From positions 12,193,037 to 12,257,036 of the forward strand of contig NC_063050.1 of assembly GCF_018812025.1 (NCBI RefSeq): a DNA stretch of 64,000 nucleotides, written 5' to 3'. Source of the stretch: Megalobrama amblycephala. Lineage: Eukaryota > Chordata > Actinopteri > Cypriniformes > Xenocyprididae. Shown here piece after piece: positions 1 through 12,037 of the stretch. A model generated the notes under the pieces. The model saw only the letters and a list, made by a program, of their open reading frames with translations. It searched no databases and was not told the origin of the DNA. Within the stretch, counting starts at the first letter, position 1; each line of letters starts with the position of its first letter. Both the position numbers and the translations under genes were made by a program.

Positions 1-42
1 TATACCCCCTTTCCCCATGATACATGTACTTACAAGTCATTT

Positions 43-375
43 GCCCAGAGGCAACTATAGTTGCCGCTCGTACTTTTGACTAAGTATACAAAAAACTCTA
101 AAACTCTTGTTAGATTTGTTTTGTTGTTTTGTTTGGCTGATTCTAGAGACCTTCATGAGTTTGCCTTCGCTAAGCTTCCTGGAAGAAGGGGTTGGAAGTT
201 GACAGCCTCATGTGACAGGAAGGAAGTGAATATCTTTTTTTTTTGTTCTTGAAATCCTTTATTTGGTTGTTTTCTTGCATGTCATTGAGACATAAAACAT
301 GGAAAACATCTAGAAAAATATTTTCAAAAGGAAAATGACAACCATACACTGTGGCAACTATAGCTGCCGATGGGC
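43..375. mobile_element. MITE-like inverted-repeat element
   Basis: The two ends are inverted copies of about 25 bp built around the core GGCAACTATAGTTGCC, starting GCCCAG on the left and ending ATGGGC on the right. The 330-bp interior holds no convincing coding sequence. Short size plus terminal inverted repeats fits a non-autonomous DNA element; the superfamily is not assigned because no clear target duplication is visible. Confidence 0.55.
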
Positions 376-2017
376 TTAAATGGGTTAACAATGATGCCAA
401 TAATAGCTAGACAAAAGTTCTCCAATGTCGAACATGGATATAAGGGTAAATATTATACTAAATGAATTAACAATGTTTCTTGGATTAGTGGTCAAATTAT
501 TTGGCTAAGTGGTAAAACATCTTGAGCAATGAACAAACACATCCAGTTGACTAAAATCCTCACAGTTATCCTTTGTAAAGCACTGTAAATATCCTCAACA
601 ACCTCCCGCTCGTCCGCCTCATTCCTCTCGTCTCTAAAGAAACGTCACGGTTTCTTCAAGCAGAGGTCACAGAGGACAGGGAAATGAACTGCCTGTGGCC
701 TCTTAAGCTCTTAAAACACAAGTCTGCTTTATTGATGCAGGACCTGACGTGTGGTTTGTGAGATTAAGTCAATGAATGTTGTAATTACTCCACGTACAAT
801 CAGATTTTCAGTCAGAAATTAACTAACAATGAAAGACACAAAACAGAAAGCAAAAAATTACTGACAAAAAATGATAGTTAACAATTTCATCAGTGATAAA
901 GACGAGATGAAAAATTGAGTTACATGTAAAACACACTGTTAATGAAAATATGATGAGATAAAACAACATAATCACTAGATATTAACAACGCACCAATGCA
1001 CAATGATTTCTGAAGAAGAATTATTTCTGTATGATCAGTGCACTTTCTTGACAAGTATTTTTATCAACTAAAATTATATTCCATTTGAGTAGCATGGACT
1101 AACATGAAGAAATATTGTCTAAATTTAAATGATATTTTCATTTTTAATTTGACAAAAACTATTACTGAAACTACTGTCGGCAAGATTTAATTAAAGATTA
1201 TTTTTGAATTTCATTTCAGAAGCCTTTATTATCTTGCATATTGTTCCAAAGCAGCTTTATAATGGAATACAATACACCTTCATCAAGAGAACCAGAGATA
1301 AATGAAAAAAAAAAAACACAAAGAAAAAACCTTGAGAAGCAGCAAGATTCAGCTTTTGTTCAGACACTCCTCGGGTTGATGCAAAAAGATGAATGTACAC
1401 ATCACACATTTCTTCATTCACAAATCTAGAGTTGGCCATTAGCTAATGTGAACCACACAGCAGCTCACATATAAGAGATGTCAACATTAAAACCTTTTCT
1501 ATAAAGCTGAAGAGGATTATTGATGTTCATTAGAAAGTCAAACTGCCTATAAATAGAGAGAGTTCAGCGTTGTTGCTGCTCTCGAGTGGGCGTCCTGAAT
1601 GAAAGCAGGCACAATAATCAGATGTCCAGAAGAATCCTGAAGAGTCAAACACGCAAACATCTCTGACGTGTGTGCGATGTGTGAAACACTAAGAACAGTG
1701 TTCATGGGAGGACGCCAAAAAACAAATATCTGATGTTCATAAAAGAGCACCTGGACGTTTCACAGCTGGCCAGAAACACAATCATGCTGCCTGGGAAAAA
1801 TAAAGTAACACACTGTGTGTGAGAAGAAAGCACAGCAGACTGAGCTGTAGATTTGAGATACTTGGCTTCAGCAGGGCTTGATATCATCCATGAAAAAAAT
1901 AAAATGTTTACAGCAAAAAATAAATAAAAATGTCTTTTTTTCTCTCAGTACACAAATATGTAAACATTCTTACATCAAAATAGATTTATCTGAGAATTAC
2001 ACAAGATATGAATTACT
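376..2017. other. Intergenic AT-rich DNA
   Basis: No gene, splice-bounded exon or clear repeat structure could be supported here. Short open frames (for example 1547-1750 minus) lack recognisable motifs and look like chance. A short run at about 600-700 is less AT-rich but shows no promoter or exon features. Confidence 0.5.
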
Positions 2018-2089
2018 GTTTTCTACGGAAGAGGATTAGGGCCAAGCAATAATAAAAAAAATAAAACCATCTCGAGATTAAAGTTGTTA

Positions 2090-5000
2090 AATTTAGAGAA
2101 AAAACTCGTTAAATTTCGAGAAAAAATTCGAGATAAAATGTTGAGAATAAACTTGTTAAATTACGAGAAAAAACGTGTTAAATTACGAGAAAAAACGTGT
2201 TAAATTTCGAGAAAAAATTCGAGATAAAATGTTGAGAATAAACTCGTTAAATTACGAGAAAAAAGTCGTTAAATTACGAGAAAAAATTTGAGATAAAATG
2301 TTGAGAATAAACTTGTTAAATTACGAGAAAAAACTCATTAAATTTAGAGAAAAATTCGAGATAAAATGTTGAGAATAAAGTTGTTAAATTATGAGAAAAA
2401 ACTCATTAAATTTAGAGAAAAATTCGAGATAAAATGTTGAGAATAAAGTCGTTAAATTACGAGAAAAAATGCGTTAAATTTCAAGAAAAAAATCGAGATA
2501 AAATGTTGAGAATAAACTTGTTAAATTACGAGAAAAAAGTCTTTAAATTTTGAGAAAAAATTTGAGATAAAATGTTGAGAATAAACTTGTTAAATTATGA
2601 GAAAAAAACTCATTAAATTTCGAGAAAAAATTCGAGATAAAATGTTGAGAATAAAGTTGTTAAATTATGAGAAAAAAACTCATTAAATTTCGAGAAAAAT
2701 TCGAGATAAAATGTTGAGAATAAAGTCGTTAAATTTCGAGAAAAAACTCGTTAAATTTCGAGAAAAAATTCGAGATAAAATGTTGAGAATAAACTCGTTA
2801 AATTACGAGAAAAAACGCGTTAATTTCGAGAAAAAATTCGAGATAAAATGTTGAGAATAAAGTCGTTAAATTACGAGAAAAAAACTCATTAAATTTCGAG
2901 AAAAATTCGAGATAAAATGTTGAGAATAAAGTCATTAAATTACGAGAAAAAAACTCGTTAAATTTCGAGAAAAAAATCGAGATAAAATGTTGAGAATAAA
3001 CTCGTTAAATTTCGAGAAAAAACTCGTTAAATTTCGAGAAAAAATTCGAGATAAAATGTTGAGAATAAACTCGTTAAATTACGAGAAAAAACGCGTTAAA
3101 TTTCGAGAAAAAATTCGAGAGAAAATGTTGAGAATAAACTCGTTAAATTACGAGAAAAAAACTCGTTAAATTTCGAGAAAAAATTCGAGATAAAATGTTG
3201 AGAATAAACTCGTTAAATTTCGAGAAAAAACTCGTTAAATTTCGAGAAAAAATTTGAGATAAAATGTTGAGAATAAACTCGTTAAATTACGAGAAAAAAC
3301 GTGTTAAATTTCGAGAAAAAATTTGAGATAAAATGTTGAGAATAAACTTGTTAAATTATGAGAAAAAACTCATTAAATTTCGAGAAAAAATTCGAGATAA
3401 AATGTTGAGAATAAACTCGTTAAATTACGAGAAAAAATGCGTTAAATTTTGAGAAAAAATTCGAGATAAAATGTTGAGAATAAACTCGTTAAATTACGAG
3501 AAAAAAACTCGTTAAATTTCGAGAAAAAATTCTAGATAAAATGTTGAGAATAAACTCGTTAAATTTTGAGAAAAAAATCGTTAAATTTCGAGAAAAAATT
3601 CGAGATAAAATGTTGAGAATAAAGACATTAAATTACGAGAAAAAAACTCATTAAATTTCGAGAAAAAAGTCGAGATAAAATGTTGAGAATAAACTCGTTA
3701 AATTACGAGAAAAAACGCGTTAAATTTCGAGAAAAAATTTGAGATAAAATGTTGAGAATAAACTCGTTAAATTTCGAGAAAAAAATCGCTAAATTTCGAG
3801 AAAAAAGTCGAGATAAAATGTTGAGAATAAACTTGTTAAATTATGAGAAAAAACTCATTAAATTTCGAGAAAAATTCGAGATAAAATGTTGAGAATAAAG
3901 TCGTTAAATTACGAGAAAAAATTCGTTAAATTTCAAGAAAAAAATCGAGATAAAATGTTGAGAATAAACTTGTTAAATTACGAGAAAAAAGTCTTTAAAT
4001 TTTGAGAAAAAATTTGAGATAAAATGTTGAGAATAAACTTGTTAAATTACGAGAAAAAACGCGTTAAATTTTGAGAAAAAAGTCGAGATAAAATGTTGAG
4101 AATAAACTCGTTAAATTACGAGAAAAAAACTTGTTAAATTTCGAGAAAAAATTCGAGATAAAATGTTGAGAATAAATTCGTTAAATTACGAGAAAAAAGT
4201 TAAATTTCGAGAAAAAAGTCGAGATAAAATGTTGAGAATAAACTTGTTAAATTATGAGAAAAAACTCATTAAATTTCGAGAAAAATTCGAGATAAAATGT
4301 TGAGAATAAAGTCGTTAAATTACGAGAAAAAATGCGTTAAATTTCAAGAAAAAAATCGAGATAAAATGTTGAGAATAAACTTGTTAAATTACGAGAAAAA
4401 AGTCTTTAAATTTTGAGAAAAAATTTGAGATAAAATGTTGAGAATAAACTTGTTAAATTACGAGAAAAAACTCGTTAAATTTCGAGAAAAAATTCGAGAT
4501 AAAATGTTGAGAATAAAGTCGTTAAATTACGAGAAAAAAGTCTTTAAATTTTGAGAAAAAATTTGAGATAAAATGTTGAGAATAAACTTGTTAAATTATG
4601 AGAAAAAACTCATTAAATTTCGAGAAAAATTCGAGATAAAATGTTGAGAATAAAGTCGTTAAATTACGAGAAAAAATGCGTTAAATTTCAAGAAAAAAAT
4701 CGAGATAAAATGTTGAGAATAAACTTGTTAAATTACGAGAAAAAAGTCTTTAAATTTTGAGAAAAAATTTGAGATAAAATGTTGAGAATAAACTTGTTAA
4801 ATTACGAGAAAAAACTCGTTAAATTTCGAGAAAAAATTCGAGATAAAATGTTGAGAATAAAGTCGTTAAATTACGAGAAAAAAGTCTTTAAATTTTGAGA
4901 AAAAATTTGAGATAAAATGTTGAGAATAAACTCGTTAAATTACGAGAAAAAACTCATTAAATTTCGAGAAAAATTCGAGATAAAATGTTGAGAATAAACT

Positions 5001-6740
5001 CGTTAAATTACGAGAAAAAAGTTAAATTTCGAGAAAAAAGTCGAGATAAAATGTTGAGAATAAACTTGTTAAATTATGAGAAAAAACTCATTAAATTTCG
5101 AGAAAAATTCGAGATAAAATGTTGAGAATAAAGTCGTTAAATTACGAGAAAAAATGCGTTAAATTTCAAGAAAAAAATCGAGATAAAATGTTGAGAATAA
5201 ACTTGTTAAATTACGAGAAAAAAGTCTTTAAATTTTGAGAAAAAATTTGAGATAAAATGTTGAGAATAAACTTGTTAAATTACGAGAAAAAACTCGTTAA
5301 ATTTCAACAAAAAATTCGAGATAAAATGTTGAGAATAAACTCGTTAAATTACGAGAAAAAATGCGTTAAATTTCAAGAAAAAATTCGAGATAAAATGTTG
5401 AGAATAAACTTGTTAAATTACGAGAAAAAACTCGTTAAATTTCGAGAAAAAATTCGAGATAAAATGTTGAGAATAAACTCGTTAAATTACGAGAAAAAAG
5501 TTAAATTTCGAGAAAAAAGTCGAGATAAAATGTTGAGAATAAACTCGTTAAATTACGAGAAAAAAACTTGTTAAATTTCGAGAAAAAATTCGAGATAAAA
5601 TGTTGAGAATAAACTCGTTAAATTACGAGAAAAAAGTTAAATTTCGAGAAAAAAGTCGAGATAAAATGTTGAGAATAAACTTGTTAAATTATGAGAAAAA
5701 ACTCATTAAATTTCGAGAAAAATTCGAGATAAAATGTTGAGAATAAAGTCGTTAAATTACGAGAAAAAATGCGTTAAATTTCAAGAAAAAAATCGAGATA
5801 AAATGTTGAGAATAAACTCGTTAAATTACGAGAAAAAATGCGTTAAATTTCGAGAAAAAATTTGAGATAAAATGTTGAGAATAAACTCGTTAAATTACGA
5901 GAAAAAACTCGTTAAATTTCAAGAAAAAATTTGAGATAAAATGTTGAGAATAAACTTGTTAAATTACGAGAAAAAACTCGTTAAATTTTGAGAAAAAATT
6001 CGAGATAAAATGTTGAGAATAAACTCGTTAAATTACGAGAAAAAAACTTGTTAAATTTCGAGAAAAAATTCGAGATAAAATGTTGAGAATAAACTCGTTA
6101 AATTACGAGAAAAAAGTTAAATTTCGAGAAAAATGTCGAGATAAAATGTTGAGAATAAACTCGTTAAATTACGAGAAAAAAGTTGTTAAATTTTGAGAAA
6201 AAAGTTGAGATAAAATGTTGAGAATAAACTCGTTAAATTACAAGAAAAAATGCGTTAAATTTCAAGAAAAAATTCGAGATAAAATGTTGAGAATAAACTC
6301 GTTAAATTACGAGAAAAAAACTTGTTAAATTTCGAGAAAAAATTCGAGATAAAATGTTGAGAATAAACTCGTTAAATTACGAGAAAAAAGTTAAATTTCG
6401 AGAAAAAAGTCGAGATAAAATGTTGAGAATAAACTCGTTAAATTACGAGAAAAAAGTTGTTAAATTTTGAGAAAAAAGTCGAGATAAAATGTTGAGAATA
6501 AACTCATTAAATTACGAGAAAAAAGTTACATTTCGAGAAAAAAGTCGAGATAAAATGTTGAGAATAAACTCGTTAAATTACGAGAAAAAAGTTAAATTTC
6601 GAGAAAAAAGTCGAGATAAAATGTTGAGAATAAACTCGTTAAATTACGAGAAAAAAGTTGTTAAATTTAGAGAAAAAAGTCGAGATAAAATGTTGAGAAT
6701 AAAGTCATTAAATTACGAGAAAAAAGTCGTTAAATTACGA
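2090..6740 (+). repeat. 69-bp tandem array (about 65-70 units)
   Basis: The unit reads roughly GAGATAAAATGTTGAGAATA, then two sub-repeats of the form (C/G)TCGTTAAATTWCGAGAAAAA. Units vary between about 62 and 70 bp through indels in the A-runs and loss of one TCGTT block. Because 69 is divisible by three, stretches such as 5257-5574 and 6489-6791 stay open and encode a 23-residue repeat starting MLRINSLNYEKK. This is a by-product of unit length, not evidence of a protein. Higher-order blocks recur, for example around 3830-4020, 4240-4430 and 4580-4770. Confidence 0.93.
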
Positions 6741-7110
6741 ATTTGTTCTCATAATTTAACAACTTTTGACTTAATGACTTTTTTCTCATAATTTAATGAG
6801 TTCATTCTCAACATTTTATCTCGACTTTTTTCTCGAAATTTAACATCATTTTTCTCATAATTTAACAAATTTGTTCTTGTAATTTAACGACTTTTTTGTC
6901 GTAATTTAATGACTTTATTCTCAACATTTTATCTCGACTTTTTTCTCTAAATTTAATTTTTTTCTTGTAATTTAACGAGTTTATTCATTTTATTTTGACT
7001 TTTTTCTCGAAATTTAACGAGTTTTTTCATTTTATTTCGACTTTTTTCTCGAAATTTAACGAGTTTTTTCATTTTATTTCGACTTTTTTCTCGAAATTTA
7101 ACAACTTTAA
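6741..7110 (-). repeat. Inverted short arm of the 69-bp array
   Basis: After about 6740 the same repeat continues in reverse-complement orientation, with units such as CTCAACATTTTATCTCGAC and TCTCGAAATTTAACGAG. The units are shorter and more degenerate than in the long arm. The element is therefore a very asymmetric palindrome with a long plus arm and a short minus arm, the inversion point falling near ACGAATTTGTTCTCATAATT. Confidence 0.88.
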
Positions 7111-7261
7111 TCTCGAGATGGTTTTATTTTTTTATTATTGCTTGACCCTAATCCTCTTCCGTAGTTTTCTGAAAAATGTATCAAAGTGAAGTGTTTTTTC
7201 TTGAAACAAGAACAAATATCTGCCAATGAAGTCAGAAAAATAAACTTGTTTTCCCTTTGAA

Positions 7262-7458
7262 TTAATGGATTAGCTCAACCAAAAATGAACATTCTGTCAT
7301 TAATTACTCACCCTCATGTCCTTCTACACCTGTAAGATCTTCCTTCATCTCAAAAATATCTTAATCTGTGAAGATGAACGAAGGTCTTATGGGTTTGGAA
7401 CGACACGAGGGTGAGTAATTAATGACATTATTTCCATTTTTTGGGTCAACTAACCCTG
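7262..7458. mobile_element. Short palindromic MITE
   Basis: The two halves are inverted copies: ATTAATTACTCACCCTC on the left and GAGGGTGAGTAATTAATGAC on the right, with GCTCAACCAAAAATG against TTTTTTGGGTCAACTAACC at the ends. This is a type of short non-autonomous element very common in cyprinid genomes, recognised from memory. It has no coding content. Confidence 0.65.
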
Positions 7459-9772
7459 TAAGTTTATTTTTCTGACCCCGTTGGCAGATATTTGTTCTTG
7501 TTTTAAGCATAAACTCACTTTATTTTCATAGATTTTTCAGAAAACAAGCCTTCATTTTGCTTCTCAAGTAAATCTTGAATTAAGAATGTTGAGATGTTTG
7601 TATTGGAAAACAAAAAGACAAAAATACTGAGGAAAATCATTTTTTAAAGTGTTTATTAGGATTTTTTTTTTTTTTCAAATCATAAACTTTTTTTTTTAGA
7701 AACCCCAGAAACAGAAAGATTTAAAGATGAAAACAAACAGTTTTTAATAATCAGAGTGAGGATTTTCAGCTTTTATAATCAATCTTATACCAGATGGTTG
7801 ATGTAAATGTTGATGCTAAATGTAACTTTAAGCCATAAAGATATGAAGATAAACATTAAGATCATGATTTTTTGCTAAGCTGCTTTGACTCAATGTGTAT
7901 TATGAAAAAGCACCATTAATTCTGACTTTGACTTGATGGTCTTTAGTGAATATAAATGCTGTTACATTTAGATTGATCCTCTGTGAAACTGAAGACACAT
8001 GAATGAATTTACAGAGTCGTTCTCTAATCATATTCTTAATGTAAATATGCTTACGATGATTTGTAAAATATGGTTTCATACAGATGACATCTGTTTGCAT
8101 TTATGGAGAGTAACAACATGAGAGCGCATTATTGACGTCCCAGAATCCCAGAGGCCAACAACATTGACAACAACAACATTGTCTTTTAAATAGGCGTAAT
8201 ATCTACTGCAGCAGATGATTTGTCATAGAAGATGATAAACTTGTCACAAAATCATGTTTTAAAGGGAATGAAAGTAAAGAGACAGCTTTTATCATGTTGA
8301 AATGTACTGTTAGATTGTAAAAAGCACAGAAAGCTATAATACTTGTGAATGTGCATTTTGTAATTTCTCTTATTTAAAGCATTATTTGCGATCCAATCAT
8401 TCATTCAAATGCATGCAGTATATTAAAGTGCCGGTGTTTGCTCACTTTTTATGCTTTATCAACTCAGTTAACAAAAAATATGTTCTAGGAATGTTTTGCT
8501 AACGTTCCCATTAAGTTGTGAAAAGGTTATTTCTGAATGTTCTGAATGTCAACTTTAAAAAAAAATCTATGAACAATGTCTCTAATACAGTTTGAGATTA
8601 TTAAAGACCACATTACATAACATTGAACATTGATAACATTGAACAAACGTTTGTCACAACACAAGAGAACCTTGCCAGAACGTTAGCCAAAGTTATGAGA
8701 AAGTTCCCTGTTATAATTAACAATGTAGTCATGAAATCAGAGACTCTATCCTCAAAATCTGATCACAGATATGACTGTAGGTTTAACTCAATATATAATT
8801 CTTCATAATGCATAAGTCAGCTCTGTTCCTGCGAGGCGTCCTCACATCCTCTCTCCTCCTCCAGAGAGTCCAGATTATGGGAACCAAGTAGTTGAGCGAA
8901 AACCCAAATATATCTGCTCCTCTGGAGCTTTAACACACATCAACCCTCAAATCTCAACAGCAGCTTTTGACGCTCTCATGGTGAACGTAAAAATGCTCAG
9001 GATGCCACTGTGCTACTGATAAACTGTTTATTAATCTCTCTTTAAGATGGGACAGGATATGAACTGAACATGTAGGACTTTGCATATTATATTATTGGAA
9101 TGAGGACATATGCATTCATTTATATATTACTGTAAATCTTTACATCTATACATTACAGTAAGTCAAACACATGCTGGCTGTTTGGCAGAGAAGATGGTTA
9201 TTCATGTGCTGATGGCTTAAAGAGCTAGAGACGACTAGTCAAGAGTCTCCATGGTGACAGGAAGTGAGGAGACACTGACAAAAGTTTTTACAAGATTGGT
9301 TTTTAACAAGAAATGAGCAGACCAGATTGTCTTGACAGAAAGATTTGTCAGATGAAGTAGCTCCCTCACCTGGCCAGAGAGAGAAAACGCATCTGTAAAG
9401 ATTAAAGTAAGAGTACAAGTCATTTTAGGTCTAACTGGGCTATTAAAAATATTAAAATGTCACCTGGATCATGAGGGAATCTTTTGGGGAGGCAAATATT
9501 GTATGTAAATTAATATCGATCAAATCCATAAAAGATTGCAACAGGTTTGAGTTTGTTTTTACGTAATTGATGAAAATCAAATGACATACCCATTTGCCAT
9601 CTTAAAATAGCCTTGATACATAAAGACACGTTATAATCGCTGAAATTACCAACACAACTCTCGTGAATCAAGTAAATCAACGGAACAATGTCGTAGTGTC
9701 ACACAGACTCTGAGCTTTATAAACATTAATAGGCATCAATGGAGAACCCCATTCCATCTTACATCTACTCAC

Positions 9773-9814
9773 CTGTGCGAAGATGAACTCCATCCTTCGT
9801 TTTAGATCCTTCAT
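9773..9814 (-). CDS. Candidate first coding exon, copy A (14 codons)
   Basis: On the minus strand an ATG opens 14 codons (MKDLKRRMEFIFAQ) and ends exactly at CAG followed by a consensus donor GTGAGTA. Copy B has the identical exon and donor at 58401-58442. Upstream is an ATTGG box in the inverted sense (about 9940). I could not recover a convincing downstream gene. Possible further pieces on the minus strand are a 23-nt segment bounded by TTTACAG and GTGAGGG near 9365-9395, an open stretch at about 9465-9550, and a terminal-looking frame at about 8825-8950. Function unknown; it may be the relic start of a duplicated gene. Confidence 0.35.
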
Positions 9815-10422
9815 TACTGTATTTTATTGTTATTTTTGAATACATCTGCAAGTTTTTTTGTTACAGGGAGGTTTAAAGACGCACTAATGTGATATTGAAA
9901 GCTGACTGGCTTTGAATAGTGACCACTGATAATGATTGGTTTTATGTGCACATTTCATGTTAGTTTCCCCTGGAAATCGCCTTTGAAGGCTGTATTTCTG
10001 TGTTTTTTTTTTAGAGTAAATACTGAATAGTATGCAGACTCAGAAATCATGTGCATTATGTAAAAAAATGTCACAAAAAAAAAAAAAAAAGAATAAGAAA
10101 AGAAAAGAAACTCTCTTGCTGTAATTGTAACCATTTATTGTGCATTTACTTTTTTCTTCCTAACTTTATCTGCAAAAACTTTTGTGCCTATAGTAACTGG
10201 AACATTCTTGGATATCTTATAACCTTAGGAGGCCATACTGGCGACGTTGTGAGTTGGTGGTATAATGTTAATGAAATCAAAGGCACATGCAGTTGTTTTG
10301 CCAAAAAGTCAAAGTATTATGAATACAGTGACTGGAATGTGTTTGTTATCTTATAAGATCGTACTGATGACGCTGTGAGTTGGTAATTTGATGGTAATGA
10401 AATGATGGTCATGAAACGTATT

Positions 10423-11500
10423 TGAGTCATTCCACGAAACCGGTACGATTTGAGTCCCTCTGACCTTTTTCTGTGTATTTTATCTATTGAGTCACCAAAA
10501 TATATTTTTAAAAGCTTTTTGCATTAATTGAAATGTCTCCTTAAATAGTGTTTAAAAGCATGACATACATTTTATCTTTATATTAGAATTTTATTTTATT
10601 TTTTTTCAGTTGACTCCACCTATATATTGTCATGGCCCTTGTACTTGGGATATGAATAATAAAATGAGAAAAAAAGTCCATACATTTTGCCATTCCCATA
10701 AATATCCATCTGTGCTTATTTGCTGGTAATGTTTTTTTCTAAGTAAATTCATGATTATTCATTAAAATCACATCATTGTTACACAAACCATTCTCCCCCT
10801 ATAAAAATAATGAACGGATACTTATGTGACATCATTAACAGTAAGTGACATCATATAAGTCTTCTGAACAACATTGTGAGCAGACACAGGCAAGTTACCA
10901 CCTTCTTTAATAATTATAACTAAATTGTGTTGTGAAATTGTGTTTGTCAAGCTTAACGACTCAACCCCGTTACATCAATTAAAGACAGAAAACTATTACT
11001 TGTGAAAATTATCTTTATAGTTTCAACATTATTCATGATTTCTTAATATCATGCATGCCATGTGCTCTCATTTATTCACTAGATTTAGAGCAGTGGCCAA
11101 TTTGGGCAAAAATCACAACCCCATCACAGTCATCACACCTACATTATTATTATTATTATTATTTAAGTAAATGAAAAAGTAATTTAAAGTTAGTTGAATT
11201 CTGTCTGAAATGTTCAGAGCAATCATAAGAATACTGAATACTAAAAATTATGAGGTTGCTGTCACAAAAAGTGCCCATTTCAGGCTTTAATATAGCAAAA
11301 GTGAGATTTTATGTAACTTTCACATTTGCAATTACTGAATTAGTGTGAGGGACATCTGATTAATAGGAAAATGTTGATTTTATCACAAATACATGTTATA
11401 ATAATATTCAGAGAGCTCCCATAGTGTCCATAACTTCAAATAATGACCAACAATAATAGGGATTTGATGCCTGAGATGGGAAAATATGTTTTCTTCTGGA
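10423..11500. mobile_element. TIR element, copy A, right end deleted
   Basis: It starts TGAGTCATTCCACGAAACCG, matching the left end of the intact copy at 62696. The right inverted end present in copy B at about 63925-63962 is missing here, removed by the deletion around 11495. No transposase frame is visible. The interior includes an (ATT)n tract near 11143-11163. Confidence 0.6.
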
Positions 11501-11575
11501 AGTGGGGTGTTCGGTTACATTGTCATTTAGTAAGTTATGAAATTACAAAAAATTAACATTAAATTAAGTAACTGG

Positions 11576-12037
11576 TTGTGTGTTAAAGCTGGAGACACAC
11601 ACACGTGGGTTAACAAGACACATCAACAACAAGAGATGGCACGACACTAATCAGCATTAACAATCACAAATTTTAGCTAAATATGATCATGCCATGTGTA
11701 CAGTTACACTAAACACAAAACATTCACTTACACATTACAGAAGTCTGAAAACAGATTACACAGTGCAATGTTTTGAAGAGCTTTGGAATTGCTAGAGGTA
11801 ACAAACGTGTCCACATAAAGTATTAAGTCATTACAGTAAAACGGGATATGAACATGTAAATAAAGACATCACAACAGTATAAAAAAGAATTACAAAATAA
11901 AAGACAAGGAGCAATACCAAAAAGTTGAACCCAACCAAATCATTCTACCAAAATGTTAGATTCTGTAGTTTATTATTTATTTTAAAGCAAGAAATGTAAT
12001 GTTTATTTCAAATGTGTTTATTCTGCATGTTACATAT
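11576..12037. other. Intergenic DNA downstream of the GIMAP pseudogene
   Basis: No independent gene or repeat was recognised. Lying just 3' of the minus-strand GIMAP exon, it may be its former 3' UTR and flank. Confidence 0.4.

Larger units (their letters stand above)
2024..7163. mobile_element. 5.1-kb TIR element filled with tandem repeats
   Basis: The left end starts TACGGAAGAGGATTAGGG and the right end is its inverted copy, ending CCTCTTCCGTA. The inverted match runs about 70 bp inward through an A-rich tract and CATCTCGAGATT. The direct 6-bp flanks GTTTTC (2018-2023 and 7164-7169) look like a target-site duplication. The interior is almost wholly a 69-bp tandem array with no transposase. 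This resembles a foldback or satellite-carrying MITE. A 6-bp target site does not by itself assign the superfamily. Confidence 0.7.
7675..11575 (+). repeat. Segmental duplication, copy A
   Basis: This stretch aligns in the same orientation with 57030-58660 plus 62318-64000. Long near-identical runs include 8800-9060 against 57450-57720, and 10790-11460 against 63110-63810. Copy A has about 750 bp (about 7905-8655) replaced by about 60 bp in copy B. It lacks the 58661-62318 insertion and has lost about 95 bp near 11495 including the right terminal repeat of an internal element. The homology continues to the window end in copy B, so the duplication is longer than can be seen. Confidence 0.9.

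Noticed and set aside
2090..6740. CRISPR array
   Set aside because: Repeats are contiguous without unique spacers, and the genome is a fish.
2987..6791. Open frames encoding MLRINSLNYEKK repeats
   Set aside because: They are translations of the 69-bp tandem array, with stops wherever unit length drifts. No start context or conserved frame.
8825..8955. Minus-strand terminal exon reading YIWVFAQLLGSHNLDSLEEE
   Set aside because: Open and conserved in copy B, but the acceptor lacks a pyrimidine tract and no family was recognised.
10051..10356. 101-aa frame with several cysteines
   Set aside because: It starts in an A-run, has no domain, and lies in a duplicated tandem half-repeat.
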